A stretch of 37,632 bases of DNA, taken from assembly GCA_031263195.1 (NCBI GenBank), contig JAISGD010000004.1, forward strand, positions 1 through 37,632, read 5' to 3'. This stretch comes from Campylobacteraceae bacterium. GTDB lineage: Bacteria > Campylobacterota > Campylobacteria > Campylobacterales > Campylobacteraceae. The position numbers and the translations under genes were made by a program. Of the stretch, positions 19,611 to 30,416 are shown piece after piece (within the stretch, counting starts at the first letter, position 1; each line of letters starts with the position of its first letter). Under the pieces are notes generated by a model, which was given only the letters and a program-made list of their open reading frames with translations, was not told the origin of the DNA and did no database searches.

Positions 19611-20803
19611 AAATTTCACTGTTTGGGTATGGCGTCACCACAAAAGCCATTGTTAAAAGGTTTGCGCCAAACTGTTTTATATATGATGATAAATTTGAAG
19701 AAAATTCACAAGATGAATTTGGCAATAAACTTCTTACTTGTAACGAATATGATTTTAATGCAAGCGACGTTGACATACCAAGCCCCGGTTTTCCGCCAAA
19801 TCATAAATTAATCAAAAAAGCAAGACATTTAACGAGCGAGTACGATTTTTTTGATATGCCCGCGTCCGTTTGGATAAGCGGAACAAACGGCAAAACCACA
19901 ACAACGCAAATGCTAAAACATTTATTGGCGTCTCGTGGGGCAATTGAAGGCGGAAATATCGGCAATCCGCTTGCTAATTTGGACAAAAATGCGCCTTTGT
20001 GGATACTTGAAACAAGTTCTTTTACGCTTCACTATACAAATCGCGCGGCGCCTGATATATATCTTTTGCTCCCCATTCGTCCGGATCATATAAGTTGGCA
20101 CGGAAGTTTTGAAGAGTATGAGAGGGCGAAATTAAAACCTCTTTTAATGATGAAAGAGGGAAGCGTTGCGGTAGTGCCGAGTGAGTATGCGGGATTTAAA
20201 TCAAACGCAATGCTTATAGGTTATGAAAATTCATTGGATTTGTCGCAAAAAATGGGTGTGGATATATCAAAAATAATCATCAAAGAACCTTTTTTATTGG
20301 ACGCGCTTTTAGCTCTTAGTGCGGCGAAAATACTTTTTGACGAGATTGATATAGAAAAAATAAATAACTTTAAGATAGATAAGCATAAATTAGAAGAGTT
20401 TTATGATAAACGCGGCAGACTCTGGGTAAACGATACAAAAGGCACAAATGTAGACGCGACCATAGAAGCTTTAAAACGATATAAAGACAAAAAAATTTTC
20501 ATAGTGCTTGGCGGAGACGATAAAGGCGTTGATTTGACGCGGTTTTTTGAGTTTATAAAAACTTATGATGTGGAGATTTTCGCTATCGGCAGCAATGCTG
20601 AAAAAATTATGAATTTTTCAAAAAATATAGGAAAAATAGCGCACTACTGCAAAACGCTTGATGTGGCGGTGCATAAAATGGATAAATTAATGGATGAAAA
20701 TAGCGTGGGGCTTTTATCGCCGGCTGCTGCCAGTTTAGACCAATTTAGCTCTTATATAGAGCGCGGCGAACTTTTTATCTCATTGGTAAAAGCTTTGAAT
20801 TAA
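19607..20803 (+). CDS. murD: UDP-N-acetylmuramoylalanine--D-glutamate ligase MurD
   Basis: This 398-residue ATP-dependent ligase adds D-Glu to UDP-MurNAc-L-Ala in the cytosol. The P-loop is GTNGKTTTT (92-100). The central domain carries [10 protein letters not shown] and [16 protein letters not shown], and the C-terminal ligase domain begins near [13 protein letters not shown], with [12 protein letters not shown] following. It is somewhat shorter than E. coli MurD but within the campylobacterial range. It starts inside the last codons of mraY (ATGA overlap), so the two are translated as a unit. Confidence 0.95.
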   Translation: MKISLFGYGVTTKAIVKRFAPNCFIYDDKFEENSQDEFGNKLLTCNEYDFNASDVDIPSPGFPPNHKLIKKARHLTSEYDFFDMPASVWISGTNGKTTTTQMLKHLLASRGAIEGGNIGNPLANLDKNAPLWILETSSFTLHYTNRAAPDIYLLLPIRPDHISWHGSFEEYERAKLKPLLMMKEGSVAVVPSEYAGFKSNAMLIGYENSLDLSQKMGVDISKIIIKEPFLLDALLALSAAKILFDEIDIEKINNFKIDKHKLEEFYDKRGRLWVNDTKGTNVDATIEALKRYKDKKIFIVLGGDDKGVDLTRFFEFIKTYDVEIFAIGSNAEKIMNFSKNIGKIAHYCKTLDVAVHKMDKLMDENSVGLLSPAAASLDQFSSYIERGELFISLVKALN

Positions 20804-20856
20804 AGGGTTTTTGCATAAATTTTGTAATCGCAAAGGTTTTAATAGCATTTTTTGCT

Positions 20857-20982
20857 TACATGTAGCTAATTTATGCTATGAAAAGAAGTTTTAATTTTCT
20901 ACATATTCTTTACATGTGATAATTTTTTTGAACATAGTATTTTTTATCCGTTGCAAATCGTAAGAGTTAAACTTTACATGTA
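20857..20982. repeat. Cluster of TACATGTA palindromes, murD/tRNA-Phe gap
   Basis: Perfect TACATGTA lies at 20857-20864 and 20975-20982, with a near copy TACATGTG at 20911-20918. This 277-base gap between murD and tRNA-Phe otherwise holds only the tRNA -10 box. Function unknown; see the finding on this motif. Confidence 0.6.
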
Positions 20983-21056
20983 ACAATATTTTTTTAAGCA
21001 AGTAATCTAAAAAAATAGCAAGATCGCGTATAAAGCCAATATTAAAGTTTAGTAGG

Positions 21057-21062
21057 TATAAT
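21057..21062 (+). promoter_or_regulatory. -10 element of the tRNA-Phe gene
   Basis: A perfect TATAAT lies 18 bases before the first base of the tRNA. No -35 with good spacing is evident. Confidence 0.5.
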
Positions 21063-21080
21063 TTCACTCTTGTTTTTGCT

Positions 21081-21156
21081 GGTCAGATAGCTCAGTCGGT
21101 AGAGCAGGAGACTGAAAATCTCCGTGTCGGCGGTTCAATTCCGTCTCTGACCACCA
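21081..21156 (+). tRNA. tRNA-Phe (anticodon GAA)
   Basis: A 76-base cloverleaf with acceptor stem GGTCAGA/TCTGACC, D-arm AGCTCAGTCGGTAGAGC, anticodon loop CTGAAAA with GAA, T-arm with GGTTCAATTCC, discriminator A and encoded CCA (21154-21156). All stems pair. Confidence 0.96.
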
Positions 21157-21523
21157 TAAGCACGTCGTAATATATAAATCTTTCAATAGTAATTCATTAA
21201 AATATTTTTTTCTTATCCTGAGTCACTTTTTCCATTCTTGTAAATGCAGTCAAAAACATCGCAAAATATTGATATTATAAAAAAATATGATCGGGCAATA
21301 TTGCCTAATTTTGTTACTCTATTCATGTGTTTGATTGATTTTATAAATGTTTATAGGCAAAAGAGATATTTTAATAGAAAATTACTTATTCGCTTTCCAA
21401 TTTATTTGAACATGCTAAAAATAAGGGGTATTACACTATCTATCCTATGCATTTTTATTTTATAATAATGCTTTTAAGCTTATTTTGCTAAAATGGCACT
21501 AAATTTTTTTAAGGAGCACTCGT
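21157..21523. other. Gap between tRNA-Phe and acpP
   Basis: A 367-base AT-rich stretch holding the acpP promoter at its right end. A 73-codon frame at 21244-21465 has no ribosome site and a composition like the surrounding spacer, so I do not call it a gene. I see no RNA structure. Confidence 0.5.
21486..21494 (+). promoter_or_regulatory. Extended -10 (TGCTAAAAT) of acpP
   Basis: TGC plus TAAAAT lies 29 bases before the acpP ATG. A second TATAAT at 21461-21466 could be an alternative -10. No clear -35 is seen for either. Confidence 0.5.
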
Positions 21524-21754
21524 ATGGCATTATTTGATGATGTTAAAGAGGTAGTTGTAGAACAATTAAATGTAAACCCGACAGAGGTAAAAGAAGAGTC
21601 TAAGTTTGTTGAGGACTTGGGTGCAGATTCGCTTGATGTTGTTGAGCTTGTTATGGCACTTGAAGAGAAATTTGACCTTGAGATTCCGGATACTGATGCA
21701 GAAAAAATTGTTACTGTCGGCGACGCAATTAAATATATTCAAGACCATAAATAA
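21524..21754 (+). CDS. acpP: Acyl carrier protein
   Basis: This 76-residue acidic protein carries the motif [11 protein letters not shown]. Ser36 is the attachment site for 4'-phosphopantetheine, on which acyl chains are carried through fatty acid synthesis. Length and composition are typical. The ribosome site AAGGAG lies 7 bases before the ATG. It is followed by a hairpin terminator and then fabF, so acpP can be made in excess over the downstream genes. Confidence 0.98.
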   Translation: MALFDDVKEVVVEQLNVNPTEVKEESKFVEDLGADSLDVVELVMALEEKFDLEIPDTDAEKIVTVGDAIKYIQDHK

Positions 21755-21768
21755 TTTTCACCCGCACA

Positions 21769-21796
21769 AAGCCTGCTTCTTTAGACAGGCTTTTTT
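21769..21796 (+). terminator. Intrinsic terminator or attenuator between acpP and fabF
   Basis: AAGCCTG (21769-21775) pairs with CAGGCTT (21786-21792) around a 10-base loop and is followed by a run of T to 21796. Partial read-through would give high AcpP and lower FabF/AccA. Confidence 0.75.
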
Positions 21797-21822
21797 AATT
21801 TAACAGACTTGGAAAGGATTGC

Positions 21823-23040
21823 ATGTTAAAAAGAGTTGTTGTTACCGGTATGGGTATGATAAACAGCGTCGGACTTGACAAAGAGAGTGCTTTTAAAGCT
21901 ATAATTGATGGTAAATGCGGTATTAGAAGAATTACCCTCTTTGATGCTTCCAATCATATTGTTACTATCGCGGGCGAGATAGAAGGATTTGATCCGGAGA
22001 GTGTTTTAGACGGCAAAGAGGTCAAAAAAGCCGATCGTTTTATACAGCTTGGGCTTAAAGCAGCGCAAGACGCGTTAAAAGAAGCTTGCCTTGAAGATTT
22101 TAACCATGATAGATTTGGTGTTAGCTCGGCATCAGGTATTGGCGGACTTCCCAATATTGAAAAAAATTCCATCTCTTCAGTTTCAAGAGGACCACGAAAA
22201 GTATCTCCATTTTTTATTCCATCAGCGCTTATCAATATGCTTGGCGGTTTTGTATCTATCCAGTACGGGCTAAAAGGTCCGAACCTCTCCTCTGTTACAG
22301 CTTGCGCTGCAGGTACCCACGCTATCAATGAAGCTGTGAAGACTATTATGACAGGCGGAGCAGATAAAATGCTCGTAGTCGCATCGGAATCAGCCATTTG
22401 TGATATAGGTATAGCAGGCTTTGCCTCTATGAGGGCGCTATCTACAAGAAATGACGACCCACAAAAAGCTTCCCGTCCGTTTGATAATGAAAGAGATGGA
22501 TTTGTGATGGGCGAAGGAGCCGGAGCATTGGTACTTGAAACTTATGAGGATGCAAAAAAAAGAGGAGCTAAAATTTACGCTGAGATCATTGGTTTTGGCG
22601 AGAGCGGTGACGCCAATCATATAACTACACCGGCTCCGGGAGGCGAAGGCGCAAAACGTGCTATGGCAGCAGCATTGAAAATGGCGAACATAACAAGCGT
22701 GGATTATATAAATGCGCATGGCACCAGCACAAAATATAACGATCTTTATGAAACGATAGCTATCAAATCACTATTCGAAACAATTCCTCCAATAAGCTCC
22801 ACAAAAGGACAAATAGGGCATTGTTTAGGAGCAGCTGGAACAATAGAGGCTGTTATATCCATAATGGCTATCAATAACGGCATATTGCCGCCAACCATTA
22901 ATCAACTCGTCAAAGATCCGGAATGTGATTTGGACTATATACCAAACACTGCAAGACAAGTAAATATTGCTACAGCCATGAGTAATTCATTTGGTTTCGG
23001 TGGTACAAACGGCTCTATAATATTTAAAAAAGCGGATTGA
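21823..23040 (+). CDS. fabF: Beta-ketoacyl-[acyl-carrier-protein] synthase II
   Basis: This 405-residue condensing enzyme extends acyl-ACP with malonyl-ACP. The catalytic triad is Cys161 (TACAAGTHA), His299 ([11 protein letters not shown]) and His333 ([12 protein letters not shown]). Sequence and length are those of FabF and not FabB. The ribosome site is AAAGGA, 5 bases before the ATG. It follows acpP after a hairpin, and accA begins almost at its stop, giving a compact acpP-fabF-accA block for making malonyl-ACP and using it. Confidence 0.96.
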   Translation: MLKRVVVTGMGMINSVGLDKESAFKAIIDGKCGIRRITLFDASNHIVTIAGEIEGFDPESVLDGKEVKKADRFIQLGLKAAQDALKEACLEDFNHDRFGVSSASGIGGLPNIEKNSISSVSRGPRKVSPFFIPSALINMLGGFVSIQYGLKGPNLSSVTACAAGTHAINEAVKTIMTGGADKMLVVASESAICDIGIAGFASMRALSTRNDDPQKASRPFDNERDGFVMGEGAGALVLETYEDAKKRGAKIYAEIIGFGESGDANHITTPAPGGEGAKRAMAAALKMANITSVDYINAHGTSTKYNDLYETIAIKSLFETIPPISSTKGQIGHCLGAAGTIEAVISIMAINNGILPPTINQLVKDPECDLDYIPNTARQVNIATAMSNSFGFGGTNGSIIFKKAD

Positions 23041-23042
23041 TT

Positions 23043-23981
23043 TTGGCAACCTATCTTGATTTTGAAAAAAGTATAAAACAAATAGATGAAGAGATTTCAA
23101 CAGCAAAGATAAAAGATGATGCAACGGCAGTAGAGATCCTTCAAAAAAACCTTGAAAAAGAGGTGATAAAAACATACAAAAACCTTAGCGAATATCAAAA
23201 ACTTCAACTTGCACGTCATCCTGACAGACCATATGCTATTGATTATATGCGTCCGCTTTTAAATAATTACTACGAAATTCATGGCGACAGAACTTTTAGA
23301 GATGATACCTCTATAGTGTGTTATGTGGGGGACTTTTGGGGACGTAAAATCGTTATGATAGGCGAACAAAAAGGCAGAGGCACTAAAAATAAAATCCGCA
23401 GAAACTTCGGCATGCCACACCCTGAGGGTTACAGGAAAATTTTAAGAGTTTGTAAATTAGCTGAAAAATTCTCATTACCTATCGTCTTTTTTGTAGACAC
23501 TCCGGGCGCATATCCCGGAATAGGAGCTGAAGAACGCGGACAGAGTGAAGCAATAGCAAGAAATCTTTACGAGTTAAGCTCACTCAAAACAAAAACCATA
23601 TCTATCATCATAGGAGAAGGCGGTTCAGGCGGTGCGTTGGCTTTGGGAGTAGCTGATAAAGTCGCTATGATGACATACTCTGTTTTTTCCGTCATTTCAC
23701 CTGAGGGTTGCGCAGCAATTTTGTGGAACGACCCTGCTAAACAGGAGAGCGCTACAAAAGCTATGCGTATCACAGCAGACGATTTAAGAGGACTTAGACT
23801 CATAGATGATGTTATAGAAGAGCCGTTAATGGGCGCTCACAGAGATAAGGACAGTGCAATAACGATTATAGGCGATTACATAGCCCAAACATTAAAACTG
23901 CTAGACGCTATGGATGATGATGAACGACAAGAGGCAAGATACAGAAAAATTCTTTCAATTGGCGCATTTCAAGAGTTGTAA
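23043..23981 (+). CDS. accA: Acetyl-CoA carboxylase carboxyltransferase subunit alpha
   Basis: This protein of ~312 residues forms, with AccD, the carboxyltransferase that makes malonyl-CoA. Visible family blocks are [68 protein letters not shown] and [13 protein letters not shown]. The start is ambiguous. TTG at 23043 gives the usual N-terminus MATYLDFEK; a TTG at 23037, overlapping the fabF stop, would add two residues. Neither has a strong ribosome site, which suggests coupling to fabF translation. accD is not in the window. Confidence 0.95.
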   Translation: MATYLDFEKSIKQIDEEISTAKIKDDATAVEILQKNLEKEVIKTYKNLSEYQKLQLARHPDRPYAIDYMRPLLNNYYEIHGDRTFRDDTSIVCYVGDFWGRKIVMIGEQKGRGTKNKIRRNFGMPHPEGYRKILRVCKLAEKFSLPIVFFVDTPGAYPGIGAEERGQSEAIARNLYELSSLKTKTISIIIGEGGSGGALALGVADKVAMMTYSVFSVISPEGCAAILWNDPAKQESATKAMRITADDLRGLRLIDDVIEEPLMGAHRDKDSAITIIGDYIAQTLKLLDAMDDDERQEARYRKILSIGAFQEL

Positions 23982-24236
23982 ACTTTCATAGATATATTTT
24001 TAACTATTTATATCTAAACAAATAAGTCTTCCGAAACAATAAAAAAAGAGTTAGTTTTCAATAAGCAAATAATGGTCAAGACTAATATTCATCAGAGTAG
24101 AAATTCGGTAAAAAATCCAAACTTTGGACTTACATTAGTTCATAACTCCAATCTACAACAGTAGAAATAGAATATTTGAGTGAGGCACAAAACTTTACTT
24201 ATGATAAATAGAAATTCACCGAAGAATACGATATAT

Positions 24237-24313
24237 TGGTAGCTGGGGGGAGACTTGAACTCCCGACCTCCGGCTTATGAGACCAGCGCTCTAACCAGCT
24301 GAGCTACCCAGCC
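24237..24313 (-). tRNA. tRNA with anticodon CAT (elongator Met, or Ile2)
   Basis: A 77-base cloverleaf on the minus strand with acceptor GGCTGGG/CCCAGCT, D-arm AGCTCAGCTGGTTAGAGC, anticodon loop CTCATAA, T-arm GGGAG/CTCCC, discriminator A and encoded CCA. It is not initiator tRNA, because it lacks the three G-C pairs at the base of the anticodon stem. Elongator Met and lysidine-modified Ile2 share this loop. The first acceptor pair is G-U. Its -10 (TATAAT) is at 24329-24334 on the minus strand. Confidence 0.92.
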
Positions 24314-24678
24314 AACAAAAAGGGGATAATTATATAGCGTAGTTACTTATAAATGCCTTTGGCACACAAGTTTGAAATCAAAATAGACAAATATAGACAA
24401 AAAGCGCGACATAGAGATGTGAACATATTTTCATACTATTAAGATACTTAATCTATGAGTTAAAATCATAATAATAACGCTTTTGCCACTATAAGCAATT
24501 GAAATTGCTTATAGTCGTTCCAATCTTTGAAAAAATACACTACATGTAGAATAATATGCAGCATTCTTTTACTTGCATTCCATTCACATGTGTAAATTCA
24601 TTGCAAAAACAATGTTTTTATAAGCACTACATGTAAAGCCGAATTTCAAAAATCAACCCAAAAAACTTATTCTAAAGC
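24314..24678. other. Gap between tRNA-CAT and the AsmA-like gene
   Basis: This 365-base gap has no coding sequence. It holds the tRNA -10 box (24329-24334, minus strand), a 28-base near-perfect palindrome (24488-24515), TACATGTA at 24541-24548 and 24628-24635, and a near copy CACATGTG at 24585-24592. Confidence 0.6.
24488..24515. repeat. 28-base palindrome (13-bp arms, 2-base centre)
   Basis: ACTATAAGCAATT (24488-24500) is the exact reverse complement of 24503-24515, with GA between. It lies about 165 bases past the end of the AsmA-like gene. No T run follows on either strand, so it is not a standard terminator. It could be a cruciform or a protein-binding site. Confidence 0.6.
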
Positions 24679-27210
24679 TTATTTAAACAGTTTATCCAAC
24701 GCTTTACCAACGGCTTTGTCTATTTTTTCACCGTTTTTATCAATATACCTGTTTACCTCTTGCGCGGCTTTATTTTTTAGGTACTGCGAGCTATCTATGG
24801 TAACTTTGGGTTTGTCGGTAGTACCTGTGACTTTACCGCCCAAATCGGTTTTTTCAATATTAAGCTCAAAAGGAATATTTAGCGTATTGCCTGCGATTTT
24901 ACCATCTTTGACAAATATGCTCGATTTCGCACTCTTCATATCAAACAAAAAGTTGATATTTGCGCCATTTATCCTGCCTTCAAGCAACATATTTTCATAA
25001 AGTTCCGATGTTATATCAAAATTTGTAAACGTTTTAAGTAAATCGCCAAGCTGCGTCTCTACAAGCCTTCCGCTTGGACTGACGGCTTTGAAAGTTCCAT
25101 TGCTTTTACTTATATCATAATCGGCGTTTAACGCGACTTTCGCGTTAAAGATGGCAGGATAACTTAACATTTTGAGCGTCTCAAGAGACGATAGGTTTTC
25201 GCCTTTTAAATTTACCTTCATGTCGTTCAGCTCAAAATTAACGCTTCCGCCTAAAATATCGCTCTTGCCGTTCGCATATAAATTGTCATTTTGATAATTT
25301 GCCATACCATTAACCGCCAAAGTGCCAATCATCTTTTGGTGCGCTATGGTTTCAAATTTTGACAAATCCTTAATTTCAAATTGATAGTTTGATTTCAAAG
25401 CAATTTTGTTTATGTCAAAATTACCTGTAAGTTCGTTCAGATTTATAAGACTTGATAGAAATTTCGCGTCAAAATTTCCAACTCCGCCTTTCATAACTAT
25501 ATTTGTTTTAGCGCTAAAATCGGTTTTTGGAATTGTTAGATTAAACTCTTTTTGAAGCGTTTGGGAATTTAATAAACCCTCGTTCAAATCAATATCTATC
25601 TTGCCGTCTTTATTTGCCAAAGAACTAAAATCAGCTTTTATATTTAGATTTGCCGAAGCGTAATTTGGCTGAACAAGCGTCTTTAAAACCTCATCAACCT
25701 TCACGTTTGAGGCTAAGACATCCAATCTGTCATTATCAAGTTTCGCGTCAAGTTTTCCACCCGCTAAATTATCGCTTTTTGCGCTTACTTGCAATATATT
25801 TGGCGCATATCTTGCGTCACCGTAAAGCGCCAGCGAACCTCTTAACGACACTCCCGTTACGCTTTCTAATTTCGCAAGCTCTTTGATATCTAACGCATAA
25901 TTAGACTTTAGTTCGGTTTTTGATATATCAAAAGTTCCGTTAAACTTATCCAAATTAGCAAGGCTTGATAAAAATTTAACATCAAAACTTACCAAATCTT
26001 GTTGTATTGTAGCTTTTGACACCATACCAAATTCGCTATTTGGGGGAAGTGTCAAATTAAACTCTTTTTTCACAGTATCGCTATTAATTAGCCCATTGGT
26101 AAGTTCTACATCTATATTTCCGTTTATATTTTTTAAAGACGACAAAGAGGCTTTCGCGTTAAAGTTTGTGCTTGCGTATTTTGGCTGAGATACTATATGC
26201 AGTACCTCTTCTATTCTGGCATTCGATACCAAAACATCCAGTTTATCGTTGTCAAGTTTAGCTTCAAACTTTCCGCCCGCCAAATTATCGCTTTTTGCGC
26301 TTACTTGCAACACATTTGGAGCATACTTCACATCTCCGTAAAGTTTTACAGTCCCCCTCAGCGCCATGCCGACAATAATAGTTTCAAACTCTTTGAAGTT
26401 TGGCACGTCAAAAGTATACCCGCTTTTAAACTCCGAAGCATTTAAGTCGTATCTTGCATTTAGAGTTTTTAAGGTAGCCAAAGAAGAGAAAAGCTCAGCA
26501 TTTCCCACTATCTCATTTGAGTTTTGTACCGAAAAATTTGAGGAGAGACTATATGTAGGATTTTTATCTAAAGTCAAATTAAACTCTTTTTGCAAAACAT
26601 CTTTAAAAACTATACCGTTAGCGACAGTCGCGACCGCATTGCCGAACAGTTCGTTTTTCTCATTCGGCGTTATATGTATATCGGCTGATATTTCACCATC
26701 ACTATAAATTGGTTGATTTAAAACGGCTAAAAGCTTGGATATTCTAAGCTCTTTTACATTTGCGGTTATACCGGTAACATTAAAATCTTTTAATGTAGTG
26801 TTAAAGTTTATAGCCGATTTAAATATATCGCCAGCGCCATACGCGCTAAAAAGGTCTAAATCTCCAATGACTTTGCCCTCCACTTTCAACGGTTCGTCTA
26901 TTTTAACGCCCTCTATCTCGGGAAGTTTGTCGGCATTTATATCGTAGTCTAAATCAAACGAACGTTCGAATATATTTATACCGCCCGCTACTTTGGCTTT
27001 TATATTTTGCATGATTGTGGCTTCAACGTCTATAGAATTAACCCTTAGCGAAAATTTGTCAAGTTTTATCTCCATGCCGCTCGCCTCTTTCGCCTTATTT
27101 TCTATAATGGGCTTTAAGACATCGTTTCCTATCTGCGTGAACAACAAACAATACAAAAAAACTATCAATATCAGTATAACTACAGCCAAAATCTTTAAAA
27201 ATTTTTTCAT
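24679..27210 (-). CDS. AsmA-like repeat-containing envelope protein
   Basis: This 843-residue protein has one N-terminal membrane anchor (residues ~4-27) followed by a long beta-rich periplasmic region. The start (FTQIGNDVLKPIIENKAKEA) and the C-terminal dicing of short strands resemble the AsmA/TamB-like superfamily, members of which are thought to bridge the periplasm and affect outer-membrane lipid or protein traffic. Internal repeats of ~172 residues are plain. QPxYxS recurs at ~167, 342 and 514, and LQVSAKSDNLAGGK occurs twice, nearly identical even at DNA level. The C-terminus (EVNRYIDKNGEKIDKAVGKALDKLFK) is amphipathic. The ribosome site GGAG is 8 bases before the ATG. It is a single-gene unit, divergent from groES. 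Exact role unknown. Confidence 0.7.
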   Translation of the reverse strand: MKKFLKILAVVILILIVFLYCLLFTQIGNDVLKPIIENKAKEASGMEIKLDKFSLRVNSIDVEATIMQNIKAKVAGGINIFERSFDLDYDINADKLPEIEGVKIDEPLKVEGKVIGDLDLFSAYGAGDIFKSAINFNTTLKDFNVTGITANVKELRISKLLAVLNQPIYSDGEISADIHITPNEKNELFGNAVATVANGIVFKDVLQKEFNLTLDKNPTYSLSSNFSVQNSNEIVGNAELFSSLATLKTLNARYDLNASEFKSGYTFDVPNFKEFETIIVGMALRGTVKLYGDVKYAPNVLQVSAKSDNLAGGKFEAKLDNDKLDVLVSNARIEEVLHIVSQPKYASTNFNAKASLSSLKNINGNIDVELTNGLINSDTVKKEFNLTLPPNSEFGMVSKATIQQDLVSFDVKFLSSLANLDKFNGTFDISKTELKSNYALDIKELAKLESVTGVSLRGSLALYGDARYAPNILQVSAKSDNLAGGKLDAKLDNDRLDVLASNVKVDEVLKTLVQPNYASANLNIKADFSSLANKDGKIDIDLNEGLLNSQTLQKEFNLTIPKTDFSAKTNIVMKGGVGNFDAKFLSSLINLNELTGNFDINKIALKSNYQFEIKDLSKFETIAHQKMIGTLAVNGMANYQNDNLYANGKSDILGGSVNFELNDMKVNLKGENLSSLETLKMLSYPAIFNAKVALNADYDISKSNGTFKAVSPSGRLVETQLGDLLKTFTNFDITSELYENMLLEGRINGANINFLFDMKSAKSSIFVKDGKIAGNTLNIPFELNIEKTDLGGKVTGTTDKPKVTIDSSQYLKNKAAQEVNRYIDKNGEKIDKAVGKALDKLFK

Positions 27211-27340
27211 ATCCCAAATCTCCTTAATTTCGTAATTTCAATTATCGCTAACAATCTCCACATGTTAAAGTTGTTGGAGTATCTATTATAAAACTTTAGT
27301 CAAATACACTAAAGTAATGTGATTTTATTATCATTAGGCA

Positions 27341-27369
27341 TTGACATTTTACACCAAATATTGTAAAAT
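27341..27369 (+). promoter_or_regulatory. Sigma-70 promoter of groES-groEL
   Basis: TTGACA (27341-27346), 17 bases, then TAAAAT (27364-27369) is a near-consensus promoter. The CIRCE operator starts two bases after the -10, so repressor binding would cover the transcription start. Confidence 0.8.
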
Positions 27370-27370
27370 C

Positions 27371-27397
27371 TCGTCACTCATTTAAGTTGAGTGCTAA
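27371..27397 (+). promoter_or_regulatory. CIRCE operator (HrcA site)
   Basis: The CIRCE consensus is TTAGCACTC-N9-GAGTGCTAA. Here the right arm GAGTGCTAA (27389-27397) is perfect and the left arm TCGTCACTC (27371-27379) keeps the inner CACTC, with exact 9-base spacing. HrcA would repress groES-groEL except under heat stress. hrcA is not in this window. Confidence 0.85.
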
Positions 27398-27422
27398 AAA
27401 TTAATTTTGGAGGACGAATAGC

Positions 27423-27692
27423 ATGAATTTTCAGCCACTAGGTCAACGAATTTTAGTTGAAAGAGTTGAAGAACAGACAACTACTGCGTCAGGCATTATT
27501 ATACCCGATAATGCGAAAGAAAAACCTTTACACGGAACCGTAAAGGCTATAAGCGACGAAGTAAAAGAAAAGAAATTGGTCGGCGTAGGCGATACTGTCG
27601 TATTTGCCAAGTATTCAGGCTCAGAAATTACGCTTGATAAAAAGACATATTTAGTGATGAATGTCGAAGATGTTCTTGGAATTTTAAAATAA
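27423..27692 (+). CDS. groES: Co-chaperonin GroES
   Basis: This 89-residue protein shows the family start ([23 protein letters not shown] cut across residues 3-25), a mobile-loop region with [11 protein letters not shown] (~25-36), the roof-loop region and the C-terminal [13 protein letters not shown]. It caps the GroEL ring during ATP-driven folding. The ribosome site GGAGG is 9 bases before the ATG. It is followed by groEL after a 9-base gap, under one promoter and CIRCE. Confidence 0.98.
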   Translation: MNFQPLGQRILVERVEEQTTTASGIIIPDNAKEKPLHGTVKAISDEVKEKKLVGVGDTVVFAKYSGSEITLDKKTYLVMNVEDVLGILK

Positions 27693-27698
27693 GGATAA

Positions 27699-29342
<1,644 letters not shown>

Positions 29343-29355
29343 TCGCCCTGCCCTT

Positions 29356-29393
29356 TTAAAACCCTTGCAAGTTTTTACATGTAAGGGTTTTAA
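29356..29393 (+). terminator. Terminator of groES-groEL
   Basis: An 11-bp stem (TTAAAACCCTT, 29356-29366, with AAGGGTTTTAA, 29383-29393) closes a 16-base loop and ends in a T-containing arm. A TACATGTA copy (29376-29383) runs from the loop into the 3' arm. Confidence 0.65.
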
Positions 29394-29993
29394 CTTCCAA
29401 ATCTTCTTTCATATATTAAATCTTTTAACTTGTTTATGTTAAATATTATGACGGTTCTTATATCAAATCTCTAAAAATAGTTTTCGCAAAAAAATCGAAT
29501 ATTTTAAAGTTTCATATTTTATCAATAAAATATATTCTGCAAAAACAAATCATACTCAGCAATTACCAATTCTTTTTATTTGCTATAATCCAAAAAACAA
29601 TTTTATCGTACCAATATATCTTTTCAAATAACCTCATCGCTCCATTTCTCATGATAATAAATGTTTACATGTAACGATTTTTTTCATTCTAACCGTTTTT
29701 TTCTGCCCTTATGTCAAAATAATCTAAATATTTTTATATAACCAAGCTTGGCAATAATTTACGAGTAGTCCTTACATGTAAAGAGCTTAGTATAAATACT
29801 ACATGTAACGGATTGCATTCATTTCCAAAAATCTTGGCTTATAATAAAAATATAGCGAGCTTAAAATCTGCTACCTATTAAATTACAAAAAACAAATTAT
29901 GCCATTGTGGGTTTTCAAAAATAGCGTAACAATTTATTATTAAAATTTTGTTATTTATGGCAAATTTTTATTTTTATTTAATTTTAGCATAGA
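29394..29993. other. 600-base gene-free AT-rich region with TACATGTA copies
   Basis: No reading frame here is supported by a ribosome site or protein-like composition. It contains TACATGTA at 29666-29673, 29773-29780 and 29800-29807, a perfect extended -10 TGCTATAAT at 29581-29589 with no gene behind it, and a 10-base palindrome CCAAGCTTGG at 29742-29751. Confidence 0.5.
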
Positions 29994-30018
29994 TATAATA
30001 ATAATTGTAATCATTTTT
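29994..30018 (+). promoter_or_regulatory. Promoter -10 with Fur-box-like operator, lipoprotein 1
   Basis: TATAAT (29994-29999) is followed directly by AATAATTGTAATCATTTTT (30000-30018), which matches the classic 19-base Fur box at 14 positions by my count. The layout matches that in front of the second lipoprotein gene, so the control region was duplicated with the gene. Confidence 0.5.
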
Positions 30019-30031
30019 TAAGGAGTACTTC

Positions 30032-30406
30032 ATGAACAGTTCCCGTCGTTTTTTTACAAAAACGGTTCTTTCCCTGACGGCTTTACTATTTCTTAGCGGC
30101 TGTAATTCAGGAGAAACGCAAGCGTCTGCCGATGTCAATACTGATTTGGAGATAGTAGAGTACGATAACTTCAAAATTGAATACGACAGAAAAAATCTTG
30201 TAGCAAATTTTATACTTAAGAGCAATCAAAATGTAACAATTATCTCAACGCACGATGAAAACGGTGTGACAAAATTTACAACCCGCGAAGGTGAAACTAT
30301 CATTGTCTTGGCGCCTGGACATAATGAGTATAAAAGCCCATCACTAATAGGATTTGGCAAAGATGCGGAAGGTAATAGTCTAATTGGACTATTTCCTGCA
30401 GAATAA
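30032..30406 (+). CDS. Small lipoprotein, copy 1
   Basis: This 124-residue protein has a type II signal peptide: basic MNSSRRFFTK, a hydrophobic core and lipobox LSGC, giving acylated Cys24. The mature part is acidic and probably beta-rich (EYDNFKIEYDRKN, then TIISTHDENGVTKFTTREGETIIVL). I do not recognise the family. It is paralogous to the gene at 31087: same length class, same signal style, and a shared pattern of a short Phe-rich strand, then a FTT-x-EG-x-x-I block. The ribosome site GGAG is 7 bases before the ATG. A Fur-box-like site overlaps the promoter, suggesting induction under iron limitation. The broken ferredoxin gene follows 10 bases later. Confidence 0.75.
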   Translation: MNSSRRFFTKTVLSLTALLFLSGCNSGETQASADVNTDLEIVEYDNFKIEYDRKNLVANFILKSNQNVTIISTHDENGVTKFTTREGETIIVLAPGHNEYKSPSLIGFGKDAEGNSLIGLFPAE

Positions 30407-30416
30407 GGAGGGATTT

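Noticed and set aside
21244-21465. 73-codon frame between tRNA-Phe and acpP
   Set aside because: It has no ribosome site and no recognisable domain, and its base composition matches the surrounding spacer.
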